Positions 46,029 through 57,000 of a DNA stretch of 64,000 nucleotides are shown here, one piece after another. Positions within the stretch are counted from its first letter, which is position 1; each line of letters opens with the position of its first letter. This DNA comes from Pollenia angustigena. Taxonomy: Eukaryota; Arthropoda; Insecta; Diptera; Polleniidae. A program made the translations under genes and the position numbers. Below the pieces are notes generated by a model. It ran no database searches. It had not been told where the DNA came from and was given only the letters and a program-made list of their open reading frames with translations. The DNA lies in NCBI GenBank assembly GCA_930367215.1, contig OV884058.1, positions 221,444,208-221,508,207 on the forward strand, written 5' to 3'.

Positions 46029-47127
46029 TACACGCAAAGAAAAACATGGTTGTGGTAAACATATTCTAAGAGCAACATATTATGATAAGAATTATGATTG
46101 TAGTCACCATATTAAGATTATTATTGAACCATATTATGACTAAATATACTCGTACTATTACATCATAATATTTTTCCCTTAATCATATTATTACTCTGTT
46201 AATCATACTAAGTTTAGATGTAATCAAATTATTGTCATGTTAATCATAATAAGCTAAGAAATTAATCATATTATTGTCATGTTAATCATAATAAGCTAAG
46301 AAGTAATCATATTATCGTCATGTTAATCATAATAAATTATGATACAGCACCTTTCATAGCTGTCATAAAAATACAAAAAAAACTAAAATATTTTTGCATC
46401 GATTTTTTATTTTGAGGCTTTTAACAATTTTTCTTAATGTTAATCAAATAGCGGAGTTCAATATAAGGCTTGCAAAAGAGCAAATGAAAAATCTGTGGTT
46501 TTCATGGGCAACCGCGTGTGTCCTTTTTTTCGATTTTAAGATGTTGATGAAATATCGTAGCACTTTTATAAATATAACGAAATCTCTGTGTGTTTTGTTG
46601 TTGGATTTTACAAAAAAACTATGATATTTTGCAGTTGCACTATTACATCACTAATACTTGAACGAACTCCGCTAATATTTTAATTTCTTTAAACTTATTT
46701 TTTTATGGAATTTTATCTTTTAATTGTTTAACCGCTCACAAATAAAAAAAACGACACAACTGCTTCAAAATTATTTTACAAATGGCCCTAACATAATATA
46801 ATTAGAGTAAAAATAGTTTGATTGCATCTTTAACATAATATGATAAATGTTTAGAAAGTTGTCATGTTATGGCTATTAAATATCATGATATGGTTGTGAG
46901 AAATATAATATGTTTAGAAAGTTATCATAATTAAGTTGTTAGAAAAATAACTATTTTTCGGTCAACAATTCATAATTGCGATAAACATTGATATGTTTAC
47001 AGTAACTATAATATTGCTGATTCTTAATAAAATTAACAATTATTTGTGTACGACAACAATATATTGTTACATTAAACATAGTGTTGTTGCCGTAACCATG
47101 CCCAACCATATTTTTTCTCTGCGTGTA
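46029..47127. mobile_element. CACAGAAAAA-type element E5, AATCATATTATTG-word interior
   Basis: The ends are TACACGCAAAGAAAAACATG and, read inward from the right, TACACGCAGAGAAAAAATAT. Words such as TAATCATATTATTGTCATG, CATAATATG and ATCATAATAAG are repeated in both orientations, with a local 56-bp tandem at 46200-46330. The ORFs inside are AT-rich noise. Confidence 0.7.
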
Positions 47128-49095
47128 CCGGAGCCTTAAATGCAAAATGCCCGCAAGATTATACAAAAAATACTAAATCGTAAAAAGATGTTACTCTTTA
47201 ACTTCCCTGCTCAATGCTTTAATAAAATCCAAACAGCGTATAAAAGTAGTTCGATAAAAAAGGCAAAAAAAACACATTTTAACAATATTTATTCGTTACA
47301 TATTCATGCATTCACAAACAGATTTTAAACTGCACACACTTACATTTGCACTTAAGTTGTTTTAAACATAAATGTACACAGATATGTTATTATAACGATT
47401 TAACACAGCATCAAATATATACTTATGTATATATTGGAAAACAATCAATCATTTATATACAATAAATATACATATGTGCACGACTTAATATGTATAAAGG
47501 TGCTGTTCTGTATTAAATTGTAGTCAGAGTAGTCGTCAACAGCTACTGCAACAATATTGGCATGCAGGCAGCAAGCAACCAAAACAAAAAGATGTATACA
47601 GAGACAGACAGACTGACAGAGGGACCGAGATACAAGTTACTAAGTTAAATTGCCAACTACACATTATGTTTCGTATTTTGTTGCTTTTTCCCAAAGAATA
47701 GAAACCAGTTTAAAAGCGATAAATTATTAACAAAACCAACAACAGCAGCAGTTGCTATTGCCACAGCAAGTTGCATTCAACAGCAGCAACAACAACATAA
47801 TCTCAAGTCAAAAACACACACACATTTTTTCTCTTTACTCACATCTATCAGCCAGAGAGTTAAGCTTCGAATATAAAGCATGTGTTTGAAAAATCTTAAC
47901 TTCAAGTTGAGAAATATGTATCGACAAAAAAGAACAGAAAAACTTAAACAAAATAACTATCGAAGACTATACCAAGTTTCAAAGGTTTTGTGATTACTGC
48001 GTGTACGAGTCTACTCGTTTAGCCAAACACATTTAAATCATAAATAATCCTCGATGTTGTTGACATTTTCACAAGTTAAGTTTGGCAACGCAATTGATAT
48101 TTGAAAGGAAGCACGTCAGAAGTAGCTTTTTGTCATTTTATCTTAGATAATTGACGGTTAATTTCTTGTTTAGATTTATGACATTAGAATTTCAAACTAA
48201 GGCAATTATTAATTGCAGAAACAACAAAAACGTACCTTTGAAGGCCACGATAGAAAAACTTTTCTAAAAAGCTAAATCAATAATACCGAGGCCACCTTAA
48301 GTAATAAACACCAACGTTAAGGTAGCCTCGGTATTACAACAAAAACTTTTTGTGTAATATTTTATATGCAGTTTGACAGTCATAATCTTCCAAACTGACG
48401 TGCATAATATACCAACTTCCAAACGCTTTATACCTCAACACATACAAGCAAAGAATAAACATCTGGCTCATCGATGCCACCTTAAATTAATTATACTAGT
48501 TAAGAGGAATATATTAATTAATAATTTTAAAACGAGGTTTTAGAGAATTCTTCTGTCATTTCTTTGTTATTTCTAGAATTATTTTTTTTGATTTTGAGTC
48601 ATTACCGCAAAAAAAAAGTTTAAAGGACACAATAAACCACACAAAATGCTTGACAAACACACACATTGTTTCCGTTTGGGGCTTGCCAATAAACAATACA
48701 AATATTCTGCGTACAAACATTAATTTTCATTTTTGTTTTGTTTTTAATGAACGCAGACGTCGATAGAGCTGCGGCAATATGTGCTTTTTGCTTAAAACGG
48801 AGAATAAATTATAAAATAAAATAAAGACAAAAAATTTAAAGTTTTAAGGCTGTTTTGTGGCAAGCAATACAATTAAAAAAATTTTATTTACTAAAAATGA
48901 ATTTAATGCTTCTTTTTCAACGTCTTCAATCTGCAAAGTTTTCGCTGAAATGAATACATTTATTTTTACTATTTCTACAAACATTGCTTCAAATGTTTGT
49001 CCAAACAGCAAACACCCCAATTAACAACATAAAATATTTGTACAAACGTAAAAGTTGGACATGTTTGCCAAGCTATTTGTGTAGTTTATTTTGCC
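47128..49095. other. No gene; CAA/CAG-rich patches and a hairpin
   Basis: 2 kb of unique-looking sequence. CAACAGCAGCAACAACAAC-type trinucleotide repeats lie at 47735-47800. A 54-bp hairpin at 48282-48335 has 19-bp arms (AATACCGAGGCCACCTTAA) with one mismatch. No exon was recognised. Confidence 0.5.
48282..48335. repeat. Short hairpin, 19-bp arms
   Basis: AATACCGAGGCCACCTTAA pairs with TTAAGGTAGCCTCGGTATT over a 16-nt loop. GCCACCTTAA recurs at about 48477. Confidence 0.8.
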
Positions 49096-49174
49096 CTTAA
49101 GCGACAAAAACAAAATTTAGCAGGAGAAAGTTTTTTTATTTTATTTCATAAAAATTTTGTATGAAGGTTGTCGC
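49096..49174. mobile_element. Short CTTAAGCGACAA palindromic MITE, split by a hAT element (rest at 50606-50610)
   Basis: CTTAAGCGACAA at the left end is mirrored by TTGTCGCTTAAG at 50599-50610, after the hAT insertion. Without the insertion it is an ~84-bp element flanked by TTAA. Confidence 0.72.
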
Positions 49175-50597
49175 TAGGGTAGCCAGATATTGAATTCGGA
49201 AAAACAGTATATTGGTTATGAAAAAAACAGTACAAACAAGAAAAAAACAGTACATTATTTTACGAAAGCATAACTATTTATTTAATATTTACAACTCTTG
49301 AACAACAATAACATAAAGAAATACACTTTAAAAGTATATATAACATCAAAGGTCGAATAAAATACATTTTATATCAAAAGAAAGATTTACATTTAATGGT
49401 ATTTCATACACAAAATGACACCATTTGCGTTTATAAATCAAACATCACAAACAAAGCATTTGGCCATAGTATTATTTTTCAATGTAAAACGTTTAAATAT
49501 CTACGTTTATATTTAACTTAAAAAAAGCTACTCATTGATTGAGTTAGTAGAATTTTCTTAAAGCATGTTGGTATTTAAAGCAATTTTCACCAAATCAAAT
49601 AATTTTCCGATATCAAACAAATTATTATTTAATTACGACCAATTTCAGATATATTACTATAACTGTATTTTGTAATATTCACATTTATAGTTATAGTTAA
49701 GTATAACTGAACTTAGTGAAATTGGCCGTTAATCTATAAGCTCAAAAAAATTGTTTGGTTTATTTTTTTTCACAAAATCTGAAAATATTTTATCAATATA
49801 AAAGAATTTTTTTTTTCAGTTGTGTTAAATTTATGCACTGTTAACATCCTGAAAGGTTATCATATGTCTTAAAATAATACCACTAAAAAATATGAATAAT
49901 TTGAACAACCCCTAATTTAATCTGTGTATTTTTTGACAAAACAATAGACGTAGGAAAAAAATTCTAATTATTTTACAACTTTTTTTGTTTGCAACAGAAC
50001 AACAATTTTTTTTTTAATATTATGACAATATAGCTTGATAGCATACCGTTAAAAATTCCCAAATGTGTATTACCCTGCGGCCACACGGTCAAGTTGTTCT
50101 TGATAGTCTTTTACATATACTGCTTGTCAAAATTTACATAAATTGAAAGCTGTGACGTAGGCTGCATTAAATTTTTGAGCAATTTACTTTCAAGATGTCA
50201 ACAAGTAAACAATTTATAGAGAAGAGATAAACGAAAAATTTGCTCACTAACCTTGAAATCAGCTGTTTTCTTGAACGTAAATTGAAACACTCACTGGCAA
50301 GAGAATTTTAAAGGCAAGTTCGTTTTAACTTTTACAAGTATGAGTGTATTGGTAAAAAAGTGTGAGTGTATTAAAACTTGATAAGCAAAACTTGATCGTG
50401 TAACCCTCAAGTTACTTAAACACCGTTTTTCTTAATATCATTGTTTTTTGGAGACTAAACCAAAAAATCAGTACAAAAACAGTTCAAAGTGTAAAAAACA
50501 GTACATTTGCGTACTGTTTTGGGTGTTGTGCATAAAACAGTACAATTGACAAAAATCAGTACATGTACTGCTAAAAACAGTACGTCTGGCAACCCTA
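49175..50597. mobile_element. hAT-type nonautonomous element, AAACAGTAC-word ends, perfect 8-bp target duplication
   Basis: Left end TAGGGTAGCCAGATAT, right end CGTCTGGCAACCCTA. GTTGTCGC is present on both sides (49167-49174 and 50598-50605). The word AAACAGTAC/ATCAGTAC occurs about three times near the left end and at least seven times in the last 150 bp. The interior is AT-rich and without a transposase, and contains a MITE at 50074-50405. Confidence 0.88.
50074..50405. mobile_element. MITE of about 330 bp, inverted sister of 19574-19885, inside the hAT element
   Basis: Starts CCCTGCGGCCACACGGTCAA and ends AACTTGATCGTGTAACCC. Matches the copy at 19574 in reverse, including TTCTTGATAGTCTTTTACAT and GCTGTGACGTAGGCTGCA. 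Confidence 0.75.
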
Positions 50598-50639
50598 GTT
50601 GTCGCTTAAGATAAAATTGCTTATTTATTTATTTATTAC

Positions 50640-51470
50640 CAGGGAAACCAGAAATATGCTCTTAAAAATGCGTTTTATGCGCATAAAATATGCAGCAAAA
50701 ATTTGAAAATATGCCCTCAAAATTGTCAAAAATATGCCCCAAAAAATCAAATATTGCTCATTTTAAAACAGAATATCGGTTAAGCCTTAACACCATAGTA
50801 TTAAAATGTGTTTACCAAATTTAATCAAATTATGCACAAAATTGCAACTTGTACTTTGCGCACAAGGTAAATATGGACAGACAGACAACTAGCCAGACGG
50901 ACGGATGGGCATCGTTAAATAATTTTAAAAAAAGAGCACTCAGTCGATCGGTGTACTAAAAAATTGGTTCAGATTTCTATGTATTGCACACATCGCCAAA
51001 AACGTTTGTTTATAATTGCTTTTTCCTTAATTTTTGTTTTAATGTAAAATTTAAAAGTTTAAAATAACATTAAATTTAATGACAACCTGCTTTGTCTTTA
51101 TTCTAGAGTAGACATTAAATGGGGATGGCGTAATTAAAGCAACACGTTGGGTATACAGACAGATATTTAAAACAGAAAAGCCATCTGTTAACCAAAATTT
51201 CGAAAAAAAATTTATTTGCTGCGAAAGTTTACAAGAGGCATCTAAACAAATCGAATATGTATTAAAATATGCCTAAATAAGGCAAAATATGCGCTAAAAA
51301 CTTAAAAAATGCTGCAAAAAGGCCCTGTTAACTAAATTATGCAAAAATATGCTCCAAACGGTAAAATATGTCAAAATTCATAAAAAGCTCTAAAACGGAT
51401 AGATATTTTATTTCTGCTTTCATTGGTCGCACAAGGAAAAACATGCAATTGCATATTTTTGGTTTCCCTG
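50640..51470. mobile_element. hAT-type nonautonomous element, AATATGC-word ends, perfect 8-bp target duplication
   Basis: The ends CAGGGAAACCAGAAATATGC and, read inward, CAGGGAAACCAAAAATATGC give 19 of 20 matches. TTTATTAC flanks both sides (50632-50639 and 51471-51478). AATATGC/AAATATG words recur about six times at the left and eight times at the right. The centre (50850-51010) holds an INE-1-like fragment in minus orientation. CAGGG ends and an 8-bp duplication are diagnostic of hAT elements. Confidence 0.92.
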
Positions 51471-51478
51471 TTTATTAC

Positions 51479-52074
51479 ATTTAAGTCTATGGACAAATTC
51501 CTTACAGACTATCTTAAGGTAGTAACATAATAATTTATTTTATTTATGCAAAGAATGAAAGATTATAATAAACACTAGATGACCCGTGCGAATATTTCGC
51601 ACCGTTAGTTGTAATTTTTGTTACATAAAATGAAAATAAGTAATAGAAATTTTAGTAACTTCAATACATTTTAAAATATAATTTTTATCAATGGAAATAT
51701 TAATTTTTCAATTTCTAATTATTTTTCGTCATTAGTGTTAGAAATAAGCTTTAAAATGAGATATCATTCATTAAATTTGATGCGGTGGTATGGGAGATAT
51801 TTGCAACCGACAAAAAAAAGTGCTTTAGAAATAATATATATGATTTAAATATAATATGATATTGCTTTTTATGATATTAATGATCAGAGAATATTCGATA
51901 AAGTTATACATTTCATTGAAACAGCAGCATAATTTTCTTATTGGATCTGACATTTGTTTGTTCGGCATGTCCTGACATATAGAGGGTTGCAAAATCGAAG
52001 TGGACGTTGAGGAATATTAAAAGTTACATAACTCAATAAAAATACGGAATGTGTACTACCATTTATAAGATTGA
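51479..52074. other. No gene recognised
   Basis: AT-rich; CTAGATGACCCGTGCGAA near 51568 looks like the edge of another repeat but has no partner in the window. Confidence 0.4.
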
Positions 52075-53660
52075 CCATAAAAGATATATTTAGCATCATT
52101 CGCCGGCTTTTTAACGTTGGTAATCACTTCTTAAGCAGAAAAGAAGACATTTTTTTTAACTGATTCGATATGATCATTATGAGTATTGTAGATCTGGTCC
52201 CAAATAATGCTGCCGTATTCCAAAATTGGTCTGACGAGCAAAGTAAAAAGACTTTTTGTGGTTAAGGCATCGTTGAATTCCTTTGCCCATCTTTTAATAA
52301 AAGCCAAAACACTGCGCGATTTATTATATGTTGAATAAAGTTTAGTTTTTTGTCGAACAATTTCCCAAATACATTATTTCAGTAACAGATTGTAAAGTAC
52401 AGCCATCCAGATCGTAGGAGTAAGCACACTTTTTTACTCTAGAAAATTGCATATGTTTGCATTTAGTTAAATTTAGTTCCATCAAGTTAAGTTTACACCA
52501 TTTGTCAAAACTATCCAGGTATTTTGTAGATGTTGTTGATCACAAGGAAGTTTTACAGTCAAAAATAATTTTGCGTCGTCTGCATACATCAATACATTAC
52601 AATGTTGAATTGCTTCAGGCAAATCATTAATAAAAAGAAGGAACAAAATTGGACCAATGTGGCTATCCTGAGGTACTCCAGATTTAACATTGATTTGTCC
52701 AAAAGTGCAGTATTGAATTTTACAGATTAAGTTCTACATGACAAATATGATTTGATCCAGGTCAGAAAGTTACTATTGAAACCCATTACGTCCAGTTTTT
52801 TCAACAATAGCGTATGATTAACTTTGTCGAAAGCCTTACTGAATCAGTTTAAATAACGTCAGTGCGGTGTCCGTTGGCAAAAGCTCTATTAACTAACGTT
52901 GTTAAATGGAGAATGATAGTCATAGTAGAGAATCCTTTCCAAAAGCCATGTTGACGTGGTGACTTGTTGACTTGATGAGTGAGACAATCCATTAAACATT
53001 TTTCAAAAAGTTTTGGAATATAACTTAGTTTGGCTATACCTCTGTAATTTCATTTATCCGATTTATCTTCTGATTCTGACTAGCACGAAATATTTTAAAA
53101 GATAGCGGCCACATGCACTTAAGAAGAAGAGACACTGCAGCACTTATCCAATTAGATGAGCGATAAACACCTATATTAGTGAACAGAACTCGTGATGAAG
53201 AAAATTTTTGTCTGGCACTGGCAGGACATAAAATAACGTGTTAGGTTAAGATTTGATTAATTATTGTTAGTTCATATTTAATATATGAAGATTCAATAAA
53301 TAAATAATGAAAAAAAAAAAAAAAATCTTCTGATTAAAACAATGGATTAATATATGAATCTTTTCAAAATTTCGGAAAGTAACCACAATTTGAAGAAGCA
53401 TTAGAGATGATAGACAAAGGTGGCGTCAAAGCAGTTGCGCAATCTTTTGAAAAACACAACATGGTATACCATCTGGACCACTAAAAGATGATGACTTAGC
53501 GTTTTTTAAACAGTTTAGAATGTGAGAGGTAGTGATAGTAAAAGAAGATATATTTTGGTTAAAAATTATCTTGTAAGGGTTGACATTACTAGCATCATAC
53601 AGAGCGTCGGAATATGTAGAGGCAAAGAAGTCGGCAAACATACGCTATAAAATCGTAACG
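52075..53660 (-). pseudogene. Third LINE family, decayed reverse transcriptase (copy A)
   Basis: Reading the minus strand from 53641: FADFFASTYS and SFSGPDGIPCCVF (RT fingers), then NYRGIAKLSYIPKLFEKCLM, a segment matching the first-Asp motif in damaged form, KSGVPQDSHIGP, and CNVLMYADDAKLF with the catalytic pair near 52580. After that come LAFIKRWAKEFNDALTT and LVRPILEYGSIIWDQIY near 52200. Many stops and shifts break it. LAFIKRWAKEF and RPILEYGS match the copy at 58386-59527. A jockey 3' end is inserted at 53076-53324. Confidence 0.82.
53076..53324 (+). mobile_element. 5'-truncated jockey insertion with 11-bp target duplication
   Basis: ATCTTCTGATT flanks both sides (53065-53075 and 53325-53335). 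The 249 bp hold the last ~25 codons of ORF2 (LARNILKDSGHMHLRRRDTA), the stop, the 3' untranslated region and a 15-base A tail. The same 3' end closes the jockey at 13829, whose ORF2 lacks the DSGHMHLRRRDTAAL segment. Confidence 0.9.
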
Positions 53661-53899
53661 GTTCCTTATGTGACCATGATATTCCCAGCAAAAACTTTAC
53701 TTACAATCCTACTTTTATTGACTTCAAGAATTCACTTTGTAGCTTTATTCGCCACTTTTTGGATTATTAGTTATATATTAAATAATAACTTTATTATTAT
53801 ATCTTAAATATACAGAAAAATTTAAATTTAAATGACAATAAAAATGTCATTATAGTCATTATAGTCAAAAAACATAGTTTTTTAATACAAAAACTACAC

Positions 53900-53973
53900 T
53901 GCCCCGGTAGACTAGCTGGTAGCGAGCTAGACTATCAGCACCGAGGTTGCGCGATCGAATCCCGCCAGAGACA
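53900..53973 (+). mobile_element. tRNA-derived SINE head
   Basis: GCCCCGGTAGACTAGCTGGT, then AGCGAGCT, then a B-box-like GATCGAATCCC (53953-53963). The A-box-like TAGACTAGCTGG lies at 53908-53919, 33 nt upstream. A D-arm (AGCT/AGCT) and most of a T-arm can form, but the acceptor stem cannot. An A-rich tail follows from 53974, so a SINE or tRNA pseudogene is more likely than a tRNA gene. Its sequence differs from the tRNA-like part of the 562-bp repeat. Confidence 0.65.
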
Positions 53974-54595
53974 GAAAAAAAAATTTTAAAAAAATAATGT
54001 AAAATAAAATAAGAAAAAATATAAAATAAAATAATTAAAAAAAATAAAAAAAAATAATTAAAAAAAATTAAAAAATTTGTACTTTATTGACTTTGTGTAA
54101 CTATATATTTTTATAACAATTTTAAGTATAAAAACAACATATTATTTTTTAGATTATAATAGGCTAAATTATAAAGGATTACTTTTGGGACATCTCGAAC
54201 AAAAATAAGTACTTTTTCTAGTAGAAAAGTAAGTAGACGGCTCGTCAAATTCTCATTATTTTTCTGCTTATTTTGTAAGCAAAGTTTTTGCTAGGTTGCA
54301 AGAGATGTTGCAAGTGCTGCCAATTTAAACATTTATTAAAATTATACAATGAGAATTTAGCGATATTTATTAAAGTAGTCCGTCTTTTTAACATGAAAAT
54401 TCTATTACCACATTTTAAACAAAACAAACCGAACTAGCGATCTGTCAAATAAGATTTACCAGCCGGTTGGTGTTGAATTCGCCTTCTAAAGGTTTTTTTT
54501 TTCGTATAAATTGTATGAAAATTTAAAGTCTTGATATAAAACAACAACGATTCCGTCGTAAAAGGAAGTATTTTGATTTTTTTTTTTTTAATAAA
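53974..54595. other. No gene seen
   Basis: A-rich, then mixed AT sequence. No motif recognised. Confidence 0.4.
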
Positions 54596-54907
54596 AATAA
54601 ATAAATGTCTTAAAACCCGCTAAAAATCGCTAAAACAAAAAACGATAAAACATTAAAAAAAACCTTAAAACTAAAAGAAAACTTTAGAAAATTAAACTAT
54701 CAAAATGCCCAAAAAACATTATTTTACAAAAATGTATATCAAAATCTTTTAATTTTAAAATTTTTCAATTTTAAAATCGCCTAAATCACAAAAACTCGAA
54801 ATGAAAAATTTATTAAAAATGAAATTTGAAAAAAAGAGTAAAATTTCAAAAAACGCTAAAAGATTTCAAAAAGATGTAATAAAATATTAAAAAGGGTCTA
54901 GAAATAA

Positions 54908-55012
54908 ACTGCCTGTTCTTAGAACGCGAGTTCAAAAGTTTCTCGTTTAACTAACATTTAAAACAAAAACAAACTTTGTCACTTTTGGACTCGACTTCTA
55001 AAAACAGGCAGT
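54908..55012. mobile_element. MITE, 105 bp, ACTGCCTGTT ends
   Basis: Left ACTGCCTGTTCTTAGAA, right TTCTAAAAACAGGCAGT. The end motif is shared with 25734-25870. Confidence 0.75.
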
Positions 55013-55372
55013 TAGATAAACATTTCACAAAAAACTAATAAAATTTTTAAAAGGTACTCAAAATCGCGATAAGAAAACACACAAATCTTATATAAAAAAG
55101 CAGTTCAGCAACATTTAATAACAAGAATATTAAAAAAATCCCATAAACTAAAAACCGCCCATTTTATAAAAATGTCACTCAAAAACTTTTTCTAAAAAAT
55201 ATTTAAAATTTCAATATCGCCTAAATCATAAAAAGAAAATAAATCTTAAATCTAAGAAAGAAATTTCACAAAAAAAAAGCAGTAAAATTCACAACATCGC
55301 TAAAAAAAATTTTAAAACAGTAATACAATTTTTAAAGGGCAAAAACAAATCGTGATATAAATCGCAAATAAC

Positions 55373-55681
55373 CATAGTGGAATAAGCAGGTGGCATCATT
55401 ACGACAACAAATACAACATTACAACAAAAATGGAAGTTACATCACCGTTTACGTCAAAAAATACTTTTAACAAAAATCAAAGCGTGCTGCTGAACGTGAT
55501 GAAGTAAATAATTTTTTAGCCAATTTTTATTTAATTATGGTCAATATGTTATTTATTTTTATTTAAAACTATCAAAAGCTTCAATAAAATACAATAATCA
55601 CAGCACAAAACGTGGACTTTTTGTAAACATAAGCAAAACTTTGACATAAACCTAGCGCTGCCACCTGTTTATTTCACCATG
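55373..55681. mobile_element. P-like MITE, 309 bp, with 8-bp target duplication
   Basis: Left end CATAGTGGAATAAGCAGGTG, right end (read inward) CATGGTGAAATAAACAGGTG. CAAATAAC is repeated directly outside (55365-55372 and 55682-55689). The CA start, 8-bp duplication and CATGRTGAAATAA-type terminus recall the P-element superfamily. No transposase; nonautonomous. Confidence 0.8.
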
Positions 55682-55989
55682 CAAATAACCTTAATAAAAG
55701 AAGCAATTCCTCAAACAAAAAATTTATCACAAGCAGGAAATCCTATTAGCTAAAACAATTGCAAAGAAAAAAGTGACTTTACAAAAATAAAAACCATGAT
55801 TAAAATCGCCTTAATCTCAAAAACTTAAAATAAATCTTAAATTAAAAAGAAAATAGTAAAATTGAAAACCGTTAACAATTTTACAAAAAAAAAATATAAA
55901 AAATTTTAAAAAGGCACTAAAAATCGCCAAAACAAGAAAATAAAAAATCGTATAAAACACAAAAACTCAAAACAAATCTTAATAAAAAA

Positions 55990-56428
55990 AAACAACAGTT
56001 CGAGTCAGACAAAAGCCAACCAATTGTACGGGAATGTAAGAAAAGATAAACTCACTTTTTTTTATGTTGATATCGTTTGCAACTAAGACTTGAATGTTTG
56101 CAATTCTCATTCGTTTTGCAGTTTTATTTGTAAAATATCTTGAGTGTTTTCAAAGTTTAAGTTAAAATTTAAAATTCAATAAAAATTTAAATACGTGAAA
56201 AAAAACTAATTTAAATTTTATAAAACGAAAAAGTGAACATGAAATATAAACATAACGATTTTAAAAGGCGTAAGGAATAATTGGAGCCACAATAAATTTG
56301 CAATACAGGAAAAAGATTTACCTTCTAAAGCAATTGTGTATATTTTATAAACAAAAAAAATCCCTTATTTATATTTTCAGCAAATACTTTTGACATTCAT
56401 TCTAACTTTTTACACAAACAAAATACAT
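55990..56428. other. No gene seen
   Basis: AT-rich, nothing recognisable. Confidence 0.4.
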
Positions 56429-56879
56429 ATGGGGTATTCACAAGGTGTGCTATCATGTTGTATTGTCGTAATGTTCTAACATTTTACAATAGTTTAAAAA
56501 TATGGTTGTTGCTTTGTAAACAAAGAGTCTAAAATTAATAAAACTTTGCTTGCTATGTTTATTGTGCTGTCGTAATTAATCAGAAGGTACCTGTGCTGAG
56601 CGGCTGAGCCGAGCGGCTATGAATATGTAGCCGTCGCCTTTGATGGTATAGTTTTTCCTGCTAACATCCGAATTCAACCTGCGGCTAACAATTTTTGCAA
56701 CAAAACACTTGCGGCGTCAAATTAGATCCATTTAGGACTCTGATGTTTGGTAAACAAACAAAATAAAATTTATTTGTTGTTTGCGTCTGAAAACTGGAAA
56801 ATAGTCAGGAAAGATCTAATTTAATAAATTAATTCATTTGAATTAAAAAATATTTTGATTTTATGTAAATATTTATTTT

Positions 56880-57000
56880 TATACCCATCACCACAGGTGG
56901 AAAAAAAATTTCTACAATAGTGATCTTAGACCATATAAAGTATATGGGCATTTCCCCAGAATGGTCTACCAGGATGAAAAAATAAAATGTTGATTATCAT
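56880..57000 (+). mobile_element. INE-1-like 5' end fragment
   Basis: TATACCCATCACCACAGGTG, then AGACCATATAAAGTATATGG, fits the 5' portion of an INE-1-like element. The remainder is absent. Confidence 0.6.

Larger units (their letters stand above)
54596..55990 (+). repeat. A-rich, strand-asymmetric degenerate tandem repeat with AAAATCGCC words
   Basis: The plus strand is dominated by A. Segments with AAAATCGCC(T)AAA followed by CACAAAAACTC-AAA..AAATCTTAA recur near 54628, 54770, 55060, 55218, 55800 and 55920, spaced about 120-190 bp when the two nested MITEs are removed. Copies are strongly diverged and noncoding. Confidence 0.55.

Noticed and set aside
46394..46624. 76-codon ORF in element E5
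   Set aside because: AT-rich, with no domain, inside a word-repeat element.
53900..53973. Functional tRNA gene
   Set aside because: The acceptor stem does not pair, the B box deviates and an A-rich tail follows; a SINE head is more likely.
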